Part shown: in pieces, positions 32,484 to 44,900 of the stretch
Numbering within the stretch: the stretch's first letter is position 1
How the letters are laid out: each line of letters begins with the position of its first letter
DNA from: Roridomyces roridus
Lineage: Eukaryota > Basidiomycota > Agaricomycetes > Agaricales > Mycenaceae
Direction: 5' to 3'
Assembly (NCBI GenBank): GCA_029378245.1
Contig: JARKIF010000011.1
Coordinates: 1,116,001 to 1,180,000, forward strand
Length of the DNA stretch: 64,000 nt
The notes under the pieces: model-generated
The model's database searches: none
What the model was told of the DNA's origin: nothing
The model's input: only the letters and a program-made list of their open reading frames with translations
Made by a program: the position numbers and the translations under genes

Positions 32484-33242
32484 GTTCGAGCCAGCAGGAC
32501 TTGAGCAGGACGAAAGAGTGCCGAGCGAAGCACTTGCAAGCGAAGGACAAGCGAAGGAGGTCGTGAGTCGGCGTTGCCAAGCGACGGCATCTGTCCCGAC
32601 TCCCGGGTCAGTCACACAGTGACGTGTTTTTCTTTGCACGCGACCCCCTCTTGCTCCACACACAAAGGCTGCCGAATACCCTCCGTTCCCGCATCGGAGG
32701 CTCTCCATATCAGCTGCCCAGTCTCCCGCCCTGCCATTGGCCGAGTCTATTTACTCCGACACCTTTTTTCACAGGCTCTCGGAGTCTCGGACGTGTCTGC
32801 GCCTCCCGAGGTATCCGGTGTCCATAACCCTCGAATTCGGACTCCGCGAACGACATATAGAACCGTCTGGAAACCCATTCCAAATCCCGCAACAAAACCA
32901 ACTCGTGCCACAGTCGGCGGCCGCCGAGAATGTGAAAATGAGGTCGACATTGGGCTCCGGCTATAGCCACCGATAGGCTGCGTCACGGCCGGCCGACCCC
33001 AGATGCCTGCCGGTACACTTTTCTTTCTTCCACGCAGATTCCGCGGGCCATGCCAGACTTGCCTCTTTTCCCCCACCACTTCACGGTTTTTATTTAGATT
33101 CACTGCGCGCTTCGGCATGGTGGGCTGCCGTACACTGGCACCCGCGCATATAAGTATACACAGAACGCTCTTAACGCCACCTCTTGATCCCACAAAACCT
33201 GTCTGTCTTGCTGCTGCCCCCTGCACCTCTCTCTCTGTCCCC
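32484..33242. other. upstream region of the DUF6534 gene; no other gene seen
   Basis: A TATA-like CATATAAG lies near 33147, about 95 nt before the ATG at 33243. Long overlapping frames in this stretch have no family resemblance. Confidence 0.5.
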
Positions 33243-35208
33243 ATGGGTCAATACGACACGACGCTAGGGGCGATGTCGGTCGGATACGTCCTGGCATGGG
33301 GGTATGTACCCGCGTCTGTTCGAAGCGGATTGATCCCGACCTGACTCGTGTGCCTCCTCATAGACTGTACGGCGTCTTGTCAACCCAGGCGTTTTCGTAC
33401 TTTCAGAAATTCCCCAAAGATAACAAGTGGCTGAAACTTCTGGTGTCGAGTCTTTGGTGGGTGTCTATACTCCTCCTTTCCTTCCGGCGCTGGATCTTCT
33501 CGTCACAGGCTGCTTGATACCGTGCAACTAGCCCTCATTGGGCAGATGCTGTACGATTGGCTCGTTATAAACTATGGAAATCCAGCAAGTTTCCAGGTTA
33601 ATAGTATATGGTGAGTCATCCGCTGCGGTCTAACGAGTTCGCTGACCTTGGAGTAGGACGTTTAGTGTGCGACCCCCGTCTTGAATGTCGACCACACTCT
33701 GACGTCTTGCTTTCTCTCCAGGTCGGGATTCTGTTAACGGTGACTTGAAGCCCATCTTCATGGTGCAATTCGTCGGACTCACCCATGTGTTGAAGAATCT
33801 CATCATCCTCATTGTTGAATTGTGCGCAATTGAACAAGTTTAGAGAAAACTGACTGAAAAGCACACAGATTTTTGACGTACCGGGTTTACCTATGCAAGT
33901 ATTCTATTTGTGCAAGTCTCCCTGGGCCTCGGCATTAATCGGTGGTACTTTGTAGTGAGCGACGGAAATTGGATCCTTTGCTCGGTCATCGTGAGTCTCC
34001 GATGGTTTGCTTCGTCGGGCGAAGGTTGATATAACTGATCTAGATCTTACTCTCCTTATTCTTTTTCGGTGAGCGCTGTCTTCTAGAAATTAATCAACCG
34101 AATGCAGTCGACGAACCGGTCATATAGTATTCGAGCTGGGTGAGTCGATCGAACGAGCTGCCTTGGTCAGCAACGACTCATTTTGTCTCTTAGCCGCTGT
34201 GGTGCGAATGTGCGTTGTTGGAGTCCACTCTGGCGATTGTGAGAACCTCACTCATGGGAAATAGGTTCCAACTACAGGAGCTCGCTCTGTTCTATAAATT
34301 CCAGGTGCGAAATTGGAGTTTTTCGTACCGGTGCTCCGCTGACGACCTTTGAATACACAGTGGATATCGAGTGCCGGTCTGGCGTGTGCCTCCATGGCGG
34401 ACGTTTTGATCGCGGTGTCTTTGTGTTGGTATTTGATGAAGACAAGGACGGGGCTTCAAACAAAGTGCGTGCATGTTGGTTAGTATCCTTGGCTCCTTAC
34501 TGAAGTTCCTTTCAGGACGGACTCGATCGTTACGAGATTAATCCTCTATGCTATCAATACTGGTCTTTTGACGAGGTGAGTGCGTGGGTGCGGGTGATAT
34601 TGCTGCTGGAGACTGACCGAGTGCGTAGTGTGGTGGTCTTGATGGATATGATTTGCGTGCGTCGAGCGAGCCAACAGATTTCCCGCCAAGGATGCTAACA
34701 AGAAGCTAGTTCTTGACAATGCCGGACAACCTCATTCACCTCTCCTTCAACATCATGGTCGGCAAGCGTTAGTCTTTCTCTTGGTGTTCAATACGGGCAT
34801 ATCTCATCTCATTCGTTCTCAGTCTACTCGAACTCCCTGCTCGCTACTTTGAACTTCCGCAACTCTGTACGAAAGAGAAACAAGGACGGGATCACGACAT
34901 TTTCGTTCTCCAATCGGGTGAGTCTGAGCTAAATGCAACTCAATACCGGCTCATTTGCCTTAGATTCACGTGCATGAGGAAACCATCATTACCAGAGATG
35001 GTGTTAGTGTTAGTGTACCGGCATCTGAATTCCGAGTGAGTGGATGTTTCCCCGTACCGTTTTCGTTTTCCTCTTTTGAAAAATGTGAACTCAGCCGATG
35101 GATATACCGGCTCCGGACCAGGCTACTATTGACACGGATGATACAGACCCGTCTGTTCAAGATGAGAAGGTTGGCAATCGAGGATTTCATTTAGACTCTT
35201 CTGTTTGA
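33243..35208 (+). CDS. DUF6534-type multi-pass membrane protein
   Basis: The start MGQYDTTLGAMSVGYVLAWG is the signature N-terminus of the Agaricomycete DUF6534 family. Exons that can be placed are 33243-33301, 33364-33456 and 33509-33610, and from 33956 a series reads SDGNWILCSVI, ILLSLFFF and on to ISSAGLACASMADVLIAVSL, RTGLQTKTDSIVTRLI and NFRNSVRKRN, then the tail IHVHEETIITRDG to TGA at 35208. About seven hydrophobic helices are expected. The intron at 33895-33955 uses GC-AG ends, which alone keeps the RVYLLSDGNW frame. Exons between 33650 and 33890 could not be placed with confidence, so a lesion there is possible. The function of the family is unknown. Confidence 0.75.
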
Positions 35209-35559
35209 GGGGACTTGCACACTACTGGAAATTGTAATAGTATGGCCGCAAACACGGCGGCGTTGCATGAGACAAAATTTGATTGCACGAGTCCAAGTCC
35301 GAGGTATTCTAAGAGTCCATGATATAGTACAATGTATGAAGTTAAGAGTCCACGCAAGTCCGGAGCAAAGAATGTAAGTAGATAAGAACAGAAGGGAACG
35401 AAACGCGAAGGAGAGGAGCGCCACAATCACGGCGCGGCGCGGTTTGCTCGGGGCAGAGCAAGTAGAATTCGAACCCTGCATGCCCGTCAAGGCGAAGGGA
35501 GGTCGAGGTCGACAGCAATAGTCGGGTGAGAGATCCGTCCATATGCATCGGAAACACGC

Positions 35560-36594
35560 TTAACCAGCGAGTTCGAGCACCGCCTGATGCCGATGCGTCG
35601 ACCCGGGGATATGGAATGAGCGGAGGAAAGTGCGGTATGCCGGTAATGATAGTGGTAATGGCAGGGAAGGGAGCGGGGCCTTGATGGCAGGAACTGCGAC
35701 AGCGACGGGGACAGGCACAGGAACGCGCAGGGCAACGACGTCGAGGTCAGGTACCGTGGGCTTGGCGTGTGTGGGGTGATAGGAGGGATAGGAGTTGTAG
35801 TCGTTGGACAAATCCAACACCAGGTGAGGAGGAGTGCGCGGTGTCGAAATATCCATATCCACGCTGGCGCTCGAATGCGGGGACGACGGCTCGAGAGTGG
35901 GACACTCGACGGACAGATGGCGGCGGTGTGAGTGGTTGTTGCTGTTGTTGTTCACCGCCGGCGGGGCAGCGAGGAAGGCTTCACGCTGCTTGGCAGGGAC
36001 AAAAGCCCACCAAGGCGGGCGGACGAGCGCCTCATGGTGTTCCATCAAATCTGCCTCCCTTACACCGAGTTCCCAATCAAGCACCTCGAGAAATTCACGC
36101 TCGATGCGCCCCACATCGTGTTTGCCAAATATCCCCGTGCATGCGGCCCAGTGGACATTCCGGAGAGTGGAATCTTGCGTGTACTTTGAAGCGGCTATGA
36201 GTGCCCCGACGAATACACGTTCGAGGGACCATTGTTCCAGCGCGATGTAGAGATGGGGGCGTGCCCGGACGATGTAGACGAGTGCAACGAGGAGGGTCGG
36301 GGTGGAGACCTCTGCCCGGGTGAGCATGGCGGATACGAATGAGGTAATCCGTGGGCGGTGGGCAGGGAATGCCTTGGAGATGACGACGCCCGAGTGCATC
36401 AAGGCATATGCAGCAGTTTCGTACACGCAGTCTACAACGTGTTCTAGTCCTTGTCAGTCGGTGATTTGAGACGGAGAGCCAGACGCACCTATCACTGGCG
36501 CTGAAATCTTGATTTCGAGGAGCCGGAGCAGCTCTGGGGAATGCACGAATGTAGGGAGGAGCGAGGCGGGGTGTCTTGCGGGTGAAGTGTACAT
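35560..36594 (-). CDS. Pho80/PCL-type cyclin
   Basis: Two exons (36594-36489 and 36443-35560) encode 329 residues. The cyclin box covers about residues 45-150: ALMHSGVVISKAF, then VSTPTLLVALVYIVRAR, SLERVFVGALIAASKY, WAACTGIF and REFLEVLDWELGV. The last motif is diagnostic of Pho80-like cyclins that bind a Pho85-type CDK. The C-terminal half is Ser/Pro-rich with a poly-Asn/His patch and a VPVPVPVAVAVPA run, likely disordered. A TATATAAATT box lies 47 nt upstream on the minus strand. The gene converges with the DUF6534 gene, 351 bp apart. Likely roles are cell-cycle or nutrient signalling, by family. Confidence 0.8.
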
Positions 36595-36640
36595 TGATCT
36601 GGGTGGACGTCGTCCGATGTCAGTCCTTGGCCCTGGGTTT

Positions 36641-36650
36641 AATTTATATA
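36641..36650 (-). promoter_or_regulatory. TATA box of the cyclin gene
   Basis: TATATAAATT on the minus strand, 47 nt before the ATG at 36594. Confidence 0.55.
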
Positions 36651-38720
36651 CACTGCGGGTGATGGGACGCCGACGGAGAGGAGGCCTGAACGGAATCTAC
36701 ACTGCCATCTCAAATTAGGTCATCGGGCACTGCGCGTTGCCGCCACGTCGGACCCCCATGGCCGGTTTGGACTCCTCGAGCTGATACAAGTGCCCTGGAT
36801 GCCAGTACTTGAGCTGACGGGTAAGCCAGAGTATTCGCAGCACTCTTACCCCACCATCGAAGACGAGAGCCACTAAATCTCCTAACGATCTCCACGACGC
36901 AAAGTCCGAGTCATCGCCTCACTCTCCACATCGTTCGATCTTCCGCGCCGCATCATCCGCAGTCAGCATGCATATCATTTAACAGCTATCGATTACGCGC
37001 AGTTGGGGGTTGACACCTGAATTTCAATCTTCCTTCTTGAGCTGCGGCGACTGCGGCCACGTACCTCGCGGAATCAGCGAGCTATTTTCTTATCCGACAC
37101 GGTCGTCGTTTCCTGTGGGCTGTGCGATCTCCTGAGATAAGTTCCCGGCCGAGCGGTGAGACTGAAACGGAGGGTGGACCCGCTGGCGAGACATGGTCGT
37201 GGTTTGTGGACAACGTGTGATCACTGATCCGAGATCTCCGGTTGCTGTAAGTCTCAGTTACGTACGCGTCCCGTTCAAAATGTAAATCTGTCTTTGATAG
37301 CCTATGCGAAAGGAGACGCGAGCAGCAGAAGACGAGCATGCCGCTACGAGCTGGAGGCCCGAGTCGGAGAATCGACGGGCCCAAAATCCCCCAATTTCTT
37401 CAATAATCCTATGCGTCACTTTGAACGCGCAAGACATGCATCACCGGGGTGCCCAGTGGCAGTTGAACGTTGAAGCCAGACGTGAGTTAGGGTTTTAATC
37501 TGCATTCACCGGGCTAACCGGTGACTGAGCGGTGATCCGCGATCAAACTACCGAACAAGAGCTTTGTTGCGGCCTTTTCCCGCCCGACTGAGATTCCCAC
37601 TCAAATGTGGCGTGTCAAACACTGGTGTCCTACCCGTTTGAAGCCATGACCCTGGACTCATGGTTTATCAGGGTAGAGCAAAGGGCTCGCCCGCCACCTC
37701 CAATGCCGAAAGTCCGACTGCCGAGAAAGATCAAAAACAGCTCCTCCGATCCTACGTCACCCATATGTGCAGATCCCCGACGTGACCGTAATCCCAAAGC
37801 TCTCCAGACTCCACTCGGCGCAACATCACACCCCTATCAACGTCAACGTTCAACCGACTGGGCAATCACAACCCGTCTTTGTTGCTGTTGCGGAACGGAA
37901 ACCGGGTTTCGATGTCATTTGATTTGTGAACTCTTTGCTACGTGCTGTGGCTCTCCCTCCGCTGCCCTGAATAATAAAGGAGGGAATTACATGATCAACT
38001 GGGAAAATCTGGAACACGGATCCAGGATGACGGGCGTGCGGGATAAAGATGACAGTGAGAGTGGCGCAAGAGTGGCGTCGGCTGCAGCACAAGTATATTC
38101 AAGTTCCGGCCTTTGTTCTCAGTTTGAACGTTCCACAACAGTCACTAGATATGGGAACAAGGAGAACCGTGGGAGCATCAGCATCGGGGTAAGTAACTGC
38201 TCACATCCATAAGACTCCTTATTCAGGCCCACCAGAGGGAGAACGAGAGCAAATAATAGTCGCAAACGCACACCTCGGGTCAAGGGCCTGAGGCTTAGCC
38301 GGAGCTTCAGGGCTATGAATTGTCTGTAGAACAAGGGGAATCCCAAACTTGAACGAAGCCAAAGCGGTCCTTGGTCACCTTGATCAGCGATCCTTGATCA
38401 ACTCCTGGGAACATCATTCGGGTCATACATCATTCGGATCATTGAAGGACCATAATGTGGCTGTGAGACCCGCTGCCGCCTCACGCATAATAGATAAGCA
38501 AGCAAAAAATACATAGTAGGGATTGTAATGGGCCGGTGATTCTACGAGAGCTCTCGAGTACATCGGATATCCGTGTTCCATCTTTATTCAATGCTCTCTT
38601 TCGCGAAGGCAGTCGACTCAACGTCTGACACCACAGTGGCAAGGCGCCACCTGGCCGCAACGCGGACAGGGCTGGCTGTGAATCATTCAGCACCCAAACT
38701 CAAGCCGAATCAAACACGCA
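36651..38720. other. no supported gene
   Basis: A plus-strand frame at 37607-38212 is long but has poor codon structure and no domain. The stretch is otherwise intergenic. Confidence 0.45.
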
Positions 38721-39359
38721 CTATGCATAGTTGGAGTAGTATCCCTCGTCGGGGTTCGAGACAGGCATGTTGGCTCCCGGATATTCCGAAGGGTACCAGC
38801 CACCGCCATGCTGAACCATCGGCTGATTCTCCCATCCCGACGGCGCCGGCATACCACCGTCCATTTGATACTGCGTATTCGCCACTGGGTATTGCATGTT
38901 ATCAGGGCGGTAATGTGCCGGATACAATCCCTGCCCGCCAGGGGCATTCGGGTTCACGTGTAGATGCTGCGCATCACTCGGCGGAAGGAAGTTCCCGCCA
39001 TACGAAGCTGAATTGTACGCCTGCTGCGGTATCGGTTGTTGGGAAGGATGTCTGGAGGGCGGTGGCGGCGGTCGGTGCGAGCTTTGACCAGAGGATGTAC
39101 CTCCAGGGATGAAGCGTTCCTGTTTGCTCCCGCCAATGGCGACATATTTGCATTTGAGACCCTTGCGCTCGCAGCGTCGACATGCAACCTCGGGGGACTC
39201 CGTCAAGCACTGGGCCGCAACGGCGTCGAGCTTCAAACATGCACACCGAATCGTGGAGCAACTCACTTTGCTTTTGTTCTGTCGGCAGTTTGTGCAAGCG
39301 ACAGGAACGCGACGGACCTTTTCCTCGGTGGGTTGAGTGTATCTGTTGGAATTGGACAT
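38721..39359 (-). CDS. short Zn2Cys6 DNA-binding protein
   Basis: Two exons (39359-39267 and 39209-38721) encode 193 residues. The intron splits the zinc cluster: ACTNCRQNKSK joins CLTESPEVACRRCERKGLKC, giving C-x2-C-x6-C-x8-C-x2-C-x6-C, the fungal binuclear cluster. Retaining the 57-nt intron keeps the frame open but destroys the spacing, so splicing decides whether the finger forms. The rest is Pro/Gln/Tyr-rich (RPPPPPSRHPSQQPIPQQ) without a fungal-specific TF domain, as in a known class of short mushroom Zn2Cys6 proteins. A nuclear regulatory role is inferred. Confidence 0.8.
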   Translation of the reverse strand: MSNSNRYTQPTEEKVRRVPVACTNCRQNKSKVSCSTIRCACLKLDAVAAQCLTESPEVACRRCERKGLKCKYVAIGGSKQERFIPGGTSSGQSSHRPPPPPSRHPSQQPIPQQAYNSASYGGNFLPPSDAQHLHVNPNAPGGQGLYPAHYRPDNMQYPVANTQYQMDGGMPAPSGWENQPMVQHGGGWYPSEYPGANMPVSNPDEGYYSNYA

Positions 39360-41923
39360 GGTGGTTTTGGGGCTTGCTGTACCACGAACCAGTCAGTTGG
39401 TTTATATCCTCTGCGCAGATCCGTCCAGAGGAGGGATACACAGCGAATCTGGAGATCCACGGACCTCGAATTTCCCCAACAAGAGCAAAGGGACCCTTAC
39501 AGACCGGGTACTGAGGCGGCGTCTTGCCCAGTCCTGCACGACCACCGCTACTGTGTCGACCAGCAACTTTCCCTGTTTCACAATTGCAGAGGGCCGTTTA
39601 ACCTAGCGCCCAAAAAGCACATCGTGGTATGATAGGTTCAATTAAAATTGAATGTTCAACAGTTGAAGTTGTGACTGTATAGCCTCAGGCCGCAGATTGG
39701 AAAAAGTGCAGACCTTGAATTTACCCCGTTACCATAGTCCCAGGTGAGATTAGAGGGAGAAAAGTCTTCATCGCCATTTGGATAGTGACAACACTGTTGA
39801 ACTTGTGCATTTGAGGTACCCTCCTACGTTTTCGTTCTTGTGCTGCATCGCCCTGAGCTGGAATAGTGATCATCTTGATCAACCGTTTGGACAATTGTAT
39901 GATCGCCCGTCAAACGCCACCATTTAGATTATACTAGTAGATCCCCGTGCAGGCCGTTTTTGCGAGAGATTATGGAGCATTCGCCTAGGAGACCAATGAT
40001 TAGGCATGCCAAGGTCCCACTCCAGCGGCCGCGGCGGAAGGAATTATCCAAACCGCCGTGGGACATATGTGTGCATGTGTTTTCGCCGGCATCAGATTGG
40101 AGATAGTGGAATTTGGGGTGCCGTAGCCTTGAATTGAGTTGGAACTCACTACGTGGATCCGCCACGGACTCCGATCAAAACCAACCAGCGTTACCAGCGG
40201 CATAACAGTTGCAATTGATCGGCAAATCCGGGTTCCTATGTACGCTCAGGCAATGCAACATTGCAATAGACTCGACTCAGCGGGGTAGATTCACTTGGGA
40301 TTCACGTACGGTTTTTATGCTTTTGTATGAGTCGATCAAACGGGTTGCTGATCCTTCGATGGTCGATCATGCAAACCACATGCACGCGGGCTTTGAGTAG
40401 TATCGCAGGACTGGAATCAGTATCGCTGGCCACCTGAGGCATCTAGATACGCACCACTTTCGCCAAATTCAGGTTCATGTATCAAGGCGCCTGTTAAAAA
40501 AAGCCATCGAAATCAGCGCGATGAGAGCTCGTCACCGCGAAGACTTGTCATTTATCTGATATCTCGGAAGCTTCGAAGGAAACCGATATCGAGACGCTGG
40601 TTCTGACCAGGCGGAACGGAAGGTTGGGATGTTGTATGTAGTGGGGCTGCTTAACCGGACACAGCTCTCGTCGACTTGGATTCCTAAGAACAGGAAACGG
40701 TCCAGTAGCAGCAAATGGAGGGGAGGCTGCGAAAGAGAGCGATTATAAAAACGGAACCGACAGTATCTTTCTGATACCACCTGGGCCCGAGTCGAACGGC
40801 AGCCCATGGGTGTAGGGATTCTGAGGAACATTATCAATATTGGCAGACGGCGCACTATTGCGCTACGAGTAGTGTTCTCCATGTTTCAGACTGAGGAGAC
40901 AGAAGGGCCGTCAGCGCTTCAACATTCTCCGAAAAGCCGCATCTACAACGGTTTCAGATGGGCTTATCAGAGCCCGAGTTGGATTCAGCGATCTTGCAGA
41001 GATGTTTGCGATTATACGCAAGCTCGCCATGCCAGAAATTTCAGTGTTGGGTTAGATTCCCAGATGTGGAATTGAGTGGAAAAGCTGATTGCTGTTTTTT
41101 AGAGGCAAGTACTACTTGGTGTTTGCATTCGTTTGGAAGGTCTTGTGTAGGTACTTACCTTAAAGTTCAGCAAATGTTCGGGCCAAGGCCGAATAGAATG
41201 GTCCCGTATTGGATCCAGACGGTCACAGTATCTCACTGAGCACCAGACACGCTGGACAGCACCGACGAGGTGCTGGGTGACCGTGAGCAGGTCGGTTGCA
41301 ACCGTCCCGGGTTCGATTCCCACCAACGGTCATAGGGCGTTGCATTCCGTCCCCTTTTTTTCTTCTCTCCAGCGCCCGGTGGGCGCCTCGGGATTAGTTT
41401 TCCAATGAAACACAGGAACCAAGTCGCAAAATCGAGCGAGTACAACAATGTTGTAATAAGAACGCCGAATTGATCCGAACGCCTATTTGCTCATGTTTTC
41501 CGCTTCTTCTTCTCTACCGTCACGACGTCGCACGCAGCTTCTACTGAACGCCTTCAATGTCAATTGTTCAGTTCCTTGGTGCCCGGGACACATGACATCA
41601 ATGTCTCGCCCAATTCCACGGTGACGAATGCGCCGCCAAGCTTGGCGGCCCAGACAATCTTTCCTGGTGACCGAGCACAAAGCTACGCAGCGGATTGCGT
41701 TGGACACATGGAGACTCTGTGTATGTATCATCCAACAGCCTAACTGCAATTGAATGACGCGCCTCTGGCCTGAATATTCACCCCGTCATCAGACATTCAA
41801 ATGGCACACATGCTCACCTGACCCCGCCGGTCCGCCCTTTCCTCCCCATGACCCCAAATGTCGCTTCGACTGTCGCTTAGCAGCCTTCTATAAATCCGTG
41901 GCGGGGCTGGGCAGTTTCTCCGC
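39360..41923. other. long intergenic stretch
   Basis: No supported exon. A tRNA-like segment lies at about 41262-41345. A TATA-like CTATAAATCC at 41888 precedes the beta-galactosidase ATG by about 37 nt. Confidence 0.5.
41262..41345 (+). repeat. tRNA-like segment, possible SINE head
   Basis: CCCGGGTTCGATTCCCACC at about 41308 is a perfect Pol III B box and T-arm. Upstream GACCGTGAGCAGGTC resembles a D-arm, but no anticodon arm folds. A T-run (TTTTTTT) follows at about 41354. It is therefore not a functional tRNA gene. Confidence 0.4.
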
Positions 41924-44900
41924 ATGAAGTTCGTCACCGTCTTCTCGTCTCTGCTAACGGCCAGCGCCGTCCTGGCCTCGGGCACCTCCAAGAGGCAGTC
42001 TTTCGAGGATAACAGCGGGTTGTATGTTACGCCCACGGGATCACGTACGTCTTTCTCGTGCAGCCTAACCTTGGAGTCGCTAACGATGGATGCAGCGGGG
42101 TTCTACCAAGGCCATTCGAATGCGTCGGTGACCTTTGATCAGCACTCTATCTTGTTGGACGGGAAGGTGGGTTTCTCTGCTCAGCCTATGGCTAGCACTA
42201 ATGAGAGCAGCGCGTCATGGTGTTCTCGGGCGAGTTCCACCCATTCCGACTGCCCGCTCCCGAGTTGTGGTATGACGTCCTGCAAAAGTGCGCCCCCTCC
42301 CTCCCTCCCTCCCGCGCAACTCTCATCTGACGTCCGAGTAGATTCAAAGCCGCGGGCTTCAACGCTCTCTCTGCGTACTGTACGGCCTCCCTTCGTCTTG
42401 ATAGATTCATCCGCTCATTCCGTGTTTCCAGGGCACTGGGGACTTTCCGCGCCGAATCCGAATGAGGTCCGGTTCACTGAGCACAACGACCTCGCAAAGT
42501 TCCTCCAGGTAGCGAAGGATGTGGGGATTTTAGTCATCGTGAGGCCTGGGTGCGTCTACTTGTGGCCCTTCTTTACTCGACTCTGACTGTGATTTGAAGC
42601 CCGTACGTCAACGCGGAGACGGCTGCTGGTGCGTTGTATCCTTTTTTCCTCTGCGCTGACTGAATCGAACTCAACGCAGGTGGAATTCCCGGATGGGCGA
42701 CCAACATTCCTGGGCTGGCACGTACGAACGTGTCGACGTACCGCGAGGCGTGGTTCCCATAGTCCGTCTCCCTCCCTCCCTCCCTCCCCTTCCCGCAAGT
42801 CTAACTCACAACCCTTAGCGTCTCCGCCTTCGCCAAAGCTGCCGCTCCCTTTCAATATCCCGACGGCCCTCTCATCGCCGTTCAGAGCGAGAACGAATAC
42901 TCCACCTCGGCGGCGGCGGGCATCCCCGGGCTCAACGAGCACATGCAGGACATCATCGACACGCTGCGAGCGGGTGGGCTAACGAGGATTCCGACTATCC
43001 ATAACGATAAGGGACCGAATGGGCAGTTTGCAGGCAAGGGACTTGGGGAGGTTGATTTGTGCGTGTCTTTGTGCTGTTCTTGTTGTTGTGAGGCGTGGTT
43101 CGCTGAATTGCTTAGGTACGGCTGGGATGGATACCCGCTTGGCTTTGATTGTGACAAGCCGACTGTGTGGACCGAGTTGACTACGCGTGAGTCATCGTCT
43201 TCGTCATCCTTTGCTCTACTTGATCAACGGACCGGGACAGAGAGCGACGCGCAGCACCAGCAGCTCAGCCCCGCAGAGCCGTTGGCGATGTTCGAGTGGC
43301 AGGGTACGCTTGCTTGTTCCTACTACCACGTCAAATTCAATTGTTCTAGGCGGAGCCTTCTCGTATTGGAGCGGACCAGGATACGATCAGTGTTATAAGC
43401 TCATCAATGAGCAATTTGCCAATGTGTATTACAAGGTGAATTCAACTTGCACTGGTAGAGGCGTCGATTCTGATTGGCGCACAGAACAACTACGCTGCCG
43501 GAGTGGCGCTTCAGAATCTGTATATGACTTATGGCGGGACAAATTGGGGCAATATGGTGAGTCTTAGCTTTCAGTATCGGCAGGAAGCAAGCTCATATAT
43601 CGTCCACAGCACTGCACGAGTACGCATTCTTGTTGATCTTTCTTCTTCGCTCACGCGGAATTGCAGCCATCTACTCCAGCTACGAGTGAGTATCCCACCT
43701 CCCGCGAACATGGTAGTTGATTCATCCGTGGTTTCTAGCTACGGAGCCGTACGCCATACATCCCTTTCATCTCTTCCAACCTAATCTTCCTCAGGCTATC
43801 GCAGAAGACCGCACCCCCACTCCCAAACTCGACGAACTCAAACTGCAAGCCCACTTCCTGCACGCCTCCCCGGACTACCTCCTCGTCGGACGCGTCGGCA
43901 ATGGCACGGTCGGTTCTGGCACGGCTTTCAGCTCGTCATCGGACATTTACACCACCGCGCTCGAATCGCCTGCGTCCAAGGCCACCTTTTATTTTGTAAG
44001 GCAGGTGACGAATACCAAGATTACGGATACGGACTTCAAGTTGAGGGTGAATACGACTTTGGAAGGGGAGATTAGTATTCCCAAGAAGGGGAATTTGACG
44101 TTGGCTGGCAGGGAGTCCAAGGTGAGTGATGATTTTCGATTGGCTGGGTTGTGGGGTGGGAGGTTAATGCGTTGCAGATCATCGTGACCAACTATCTGTT
44201 TGGCAAGTCCAAGTTGGAGTATTCGACGGCGGAGGTTTTCACTTGGGCGACATTCGACAAGGTTGACACCATCGTTTTGTACGCTCTCGAGGGGCAGTAC
44301 GTCGAGATCGCTGTTGAAGTATCCACGCTGCTGCCCATCATCATTCCGACTGGTTCAAAGACCATTTCGGCGAAACTGACTGGCAAGGTGCGCTCCATCT
44401 CGTCCTCGCTCATCGACCCATGCTTACCTTTCAACAGACTGTAACCGTCTCCGGCACCCCATCCGGCCTGACAGTCATCACCATCGGTGCCACGCGCCTC
44501 ATCATCGGCGACAAAAAGACCGTTTCGGGCTTTTGGGCACCCAGACTCTCCACTACCGACCTCAGCGGCTCAGTGCACTACGACTTGACACCGGACATCC
44601 CCTCCGTCCTCGTCTCGGGCCCGTACCTTGTGCGCTCTGCGACGGCAAAGGGCCCGATCTTGCAACTCACAGGCGACCTCAACGCCACCACCACCATCGA
44701 CGTCTTTGCCCCGCTGAAATTCATCGGAGTCGAGTGGAATGGTGTTCCCGTACTTGTGATTCGCAGTGCGATTGGTAGTTTGCGGGGGACGGTAGGGTTT
44801 TCGAAGAGCGTCGAGGATGCGAAGATCCCGGTGTTGGCGAATTTGGATTGGAAGTGTGCGGATTCGTTGCCCGAGTTGGATGCAGACTTTGATGATTCGA

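Noticed and set aside
37607..38212. 201-codon plus-strand frame
   Set aside because: No ATG-supported start, poor codon use, no domain and no splice context.
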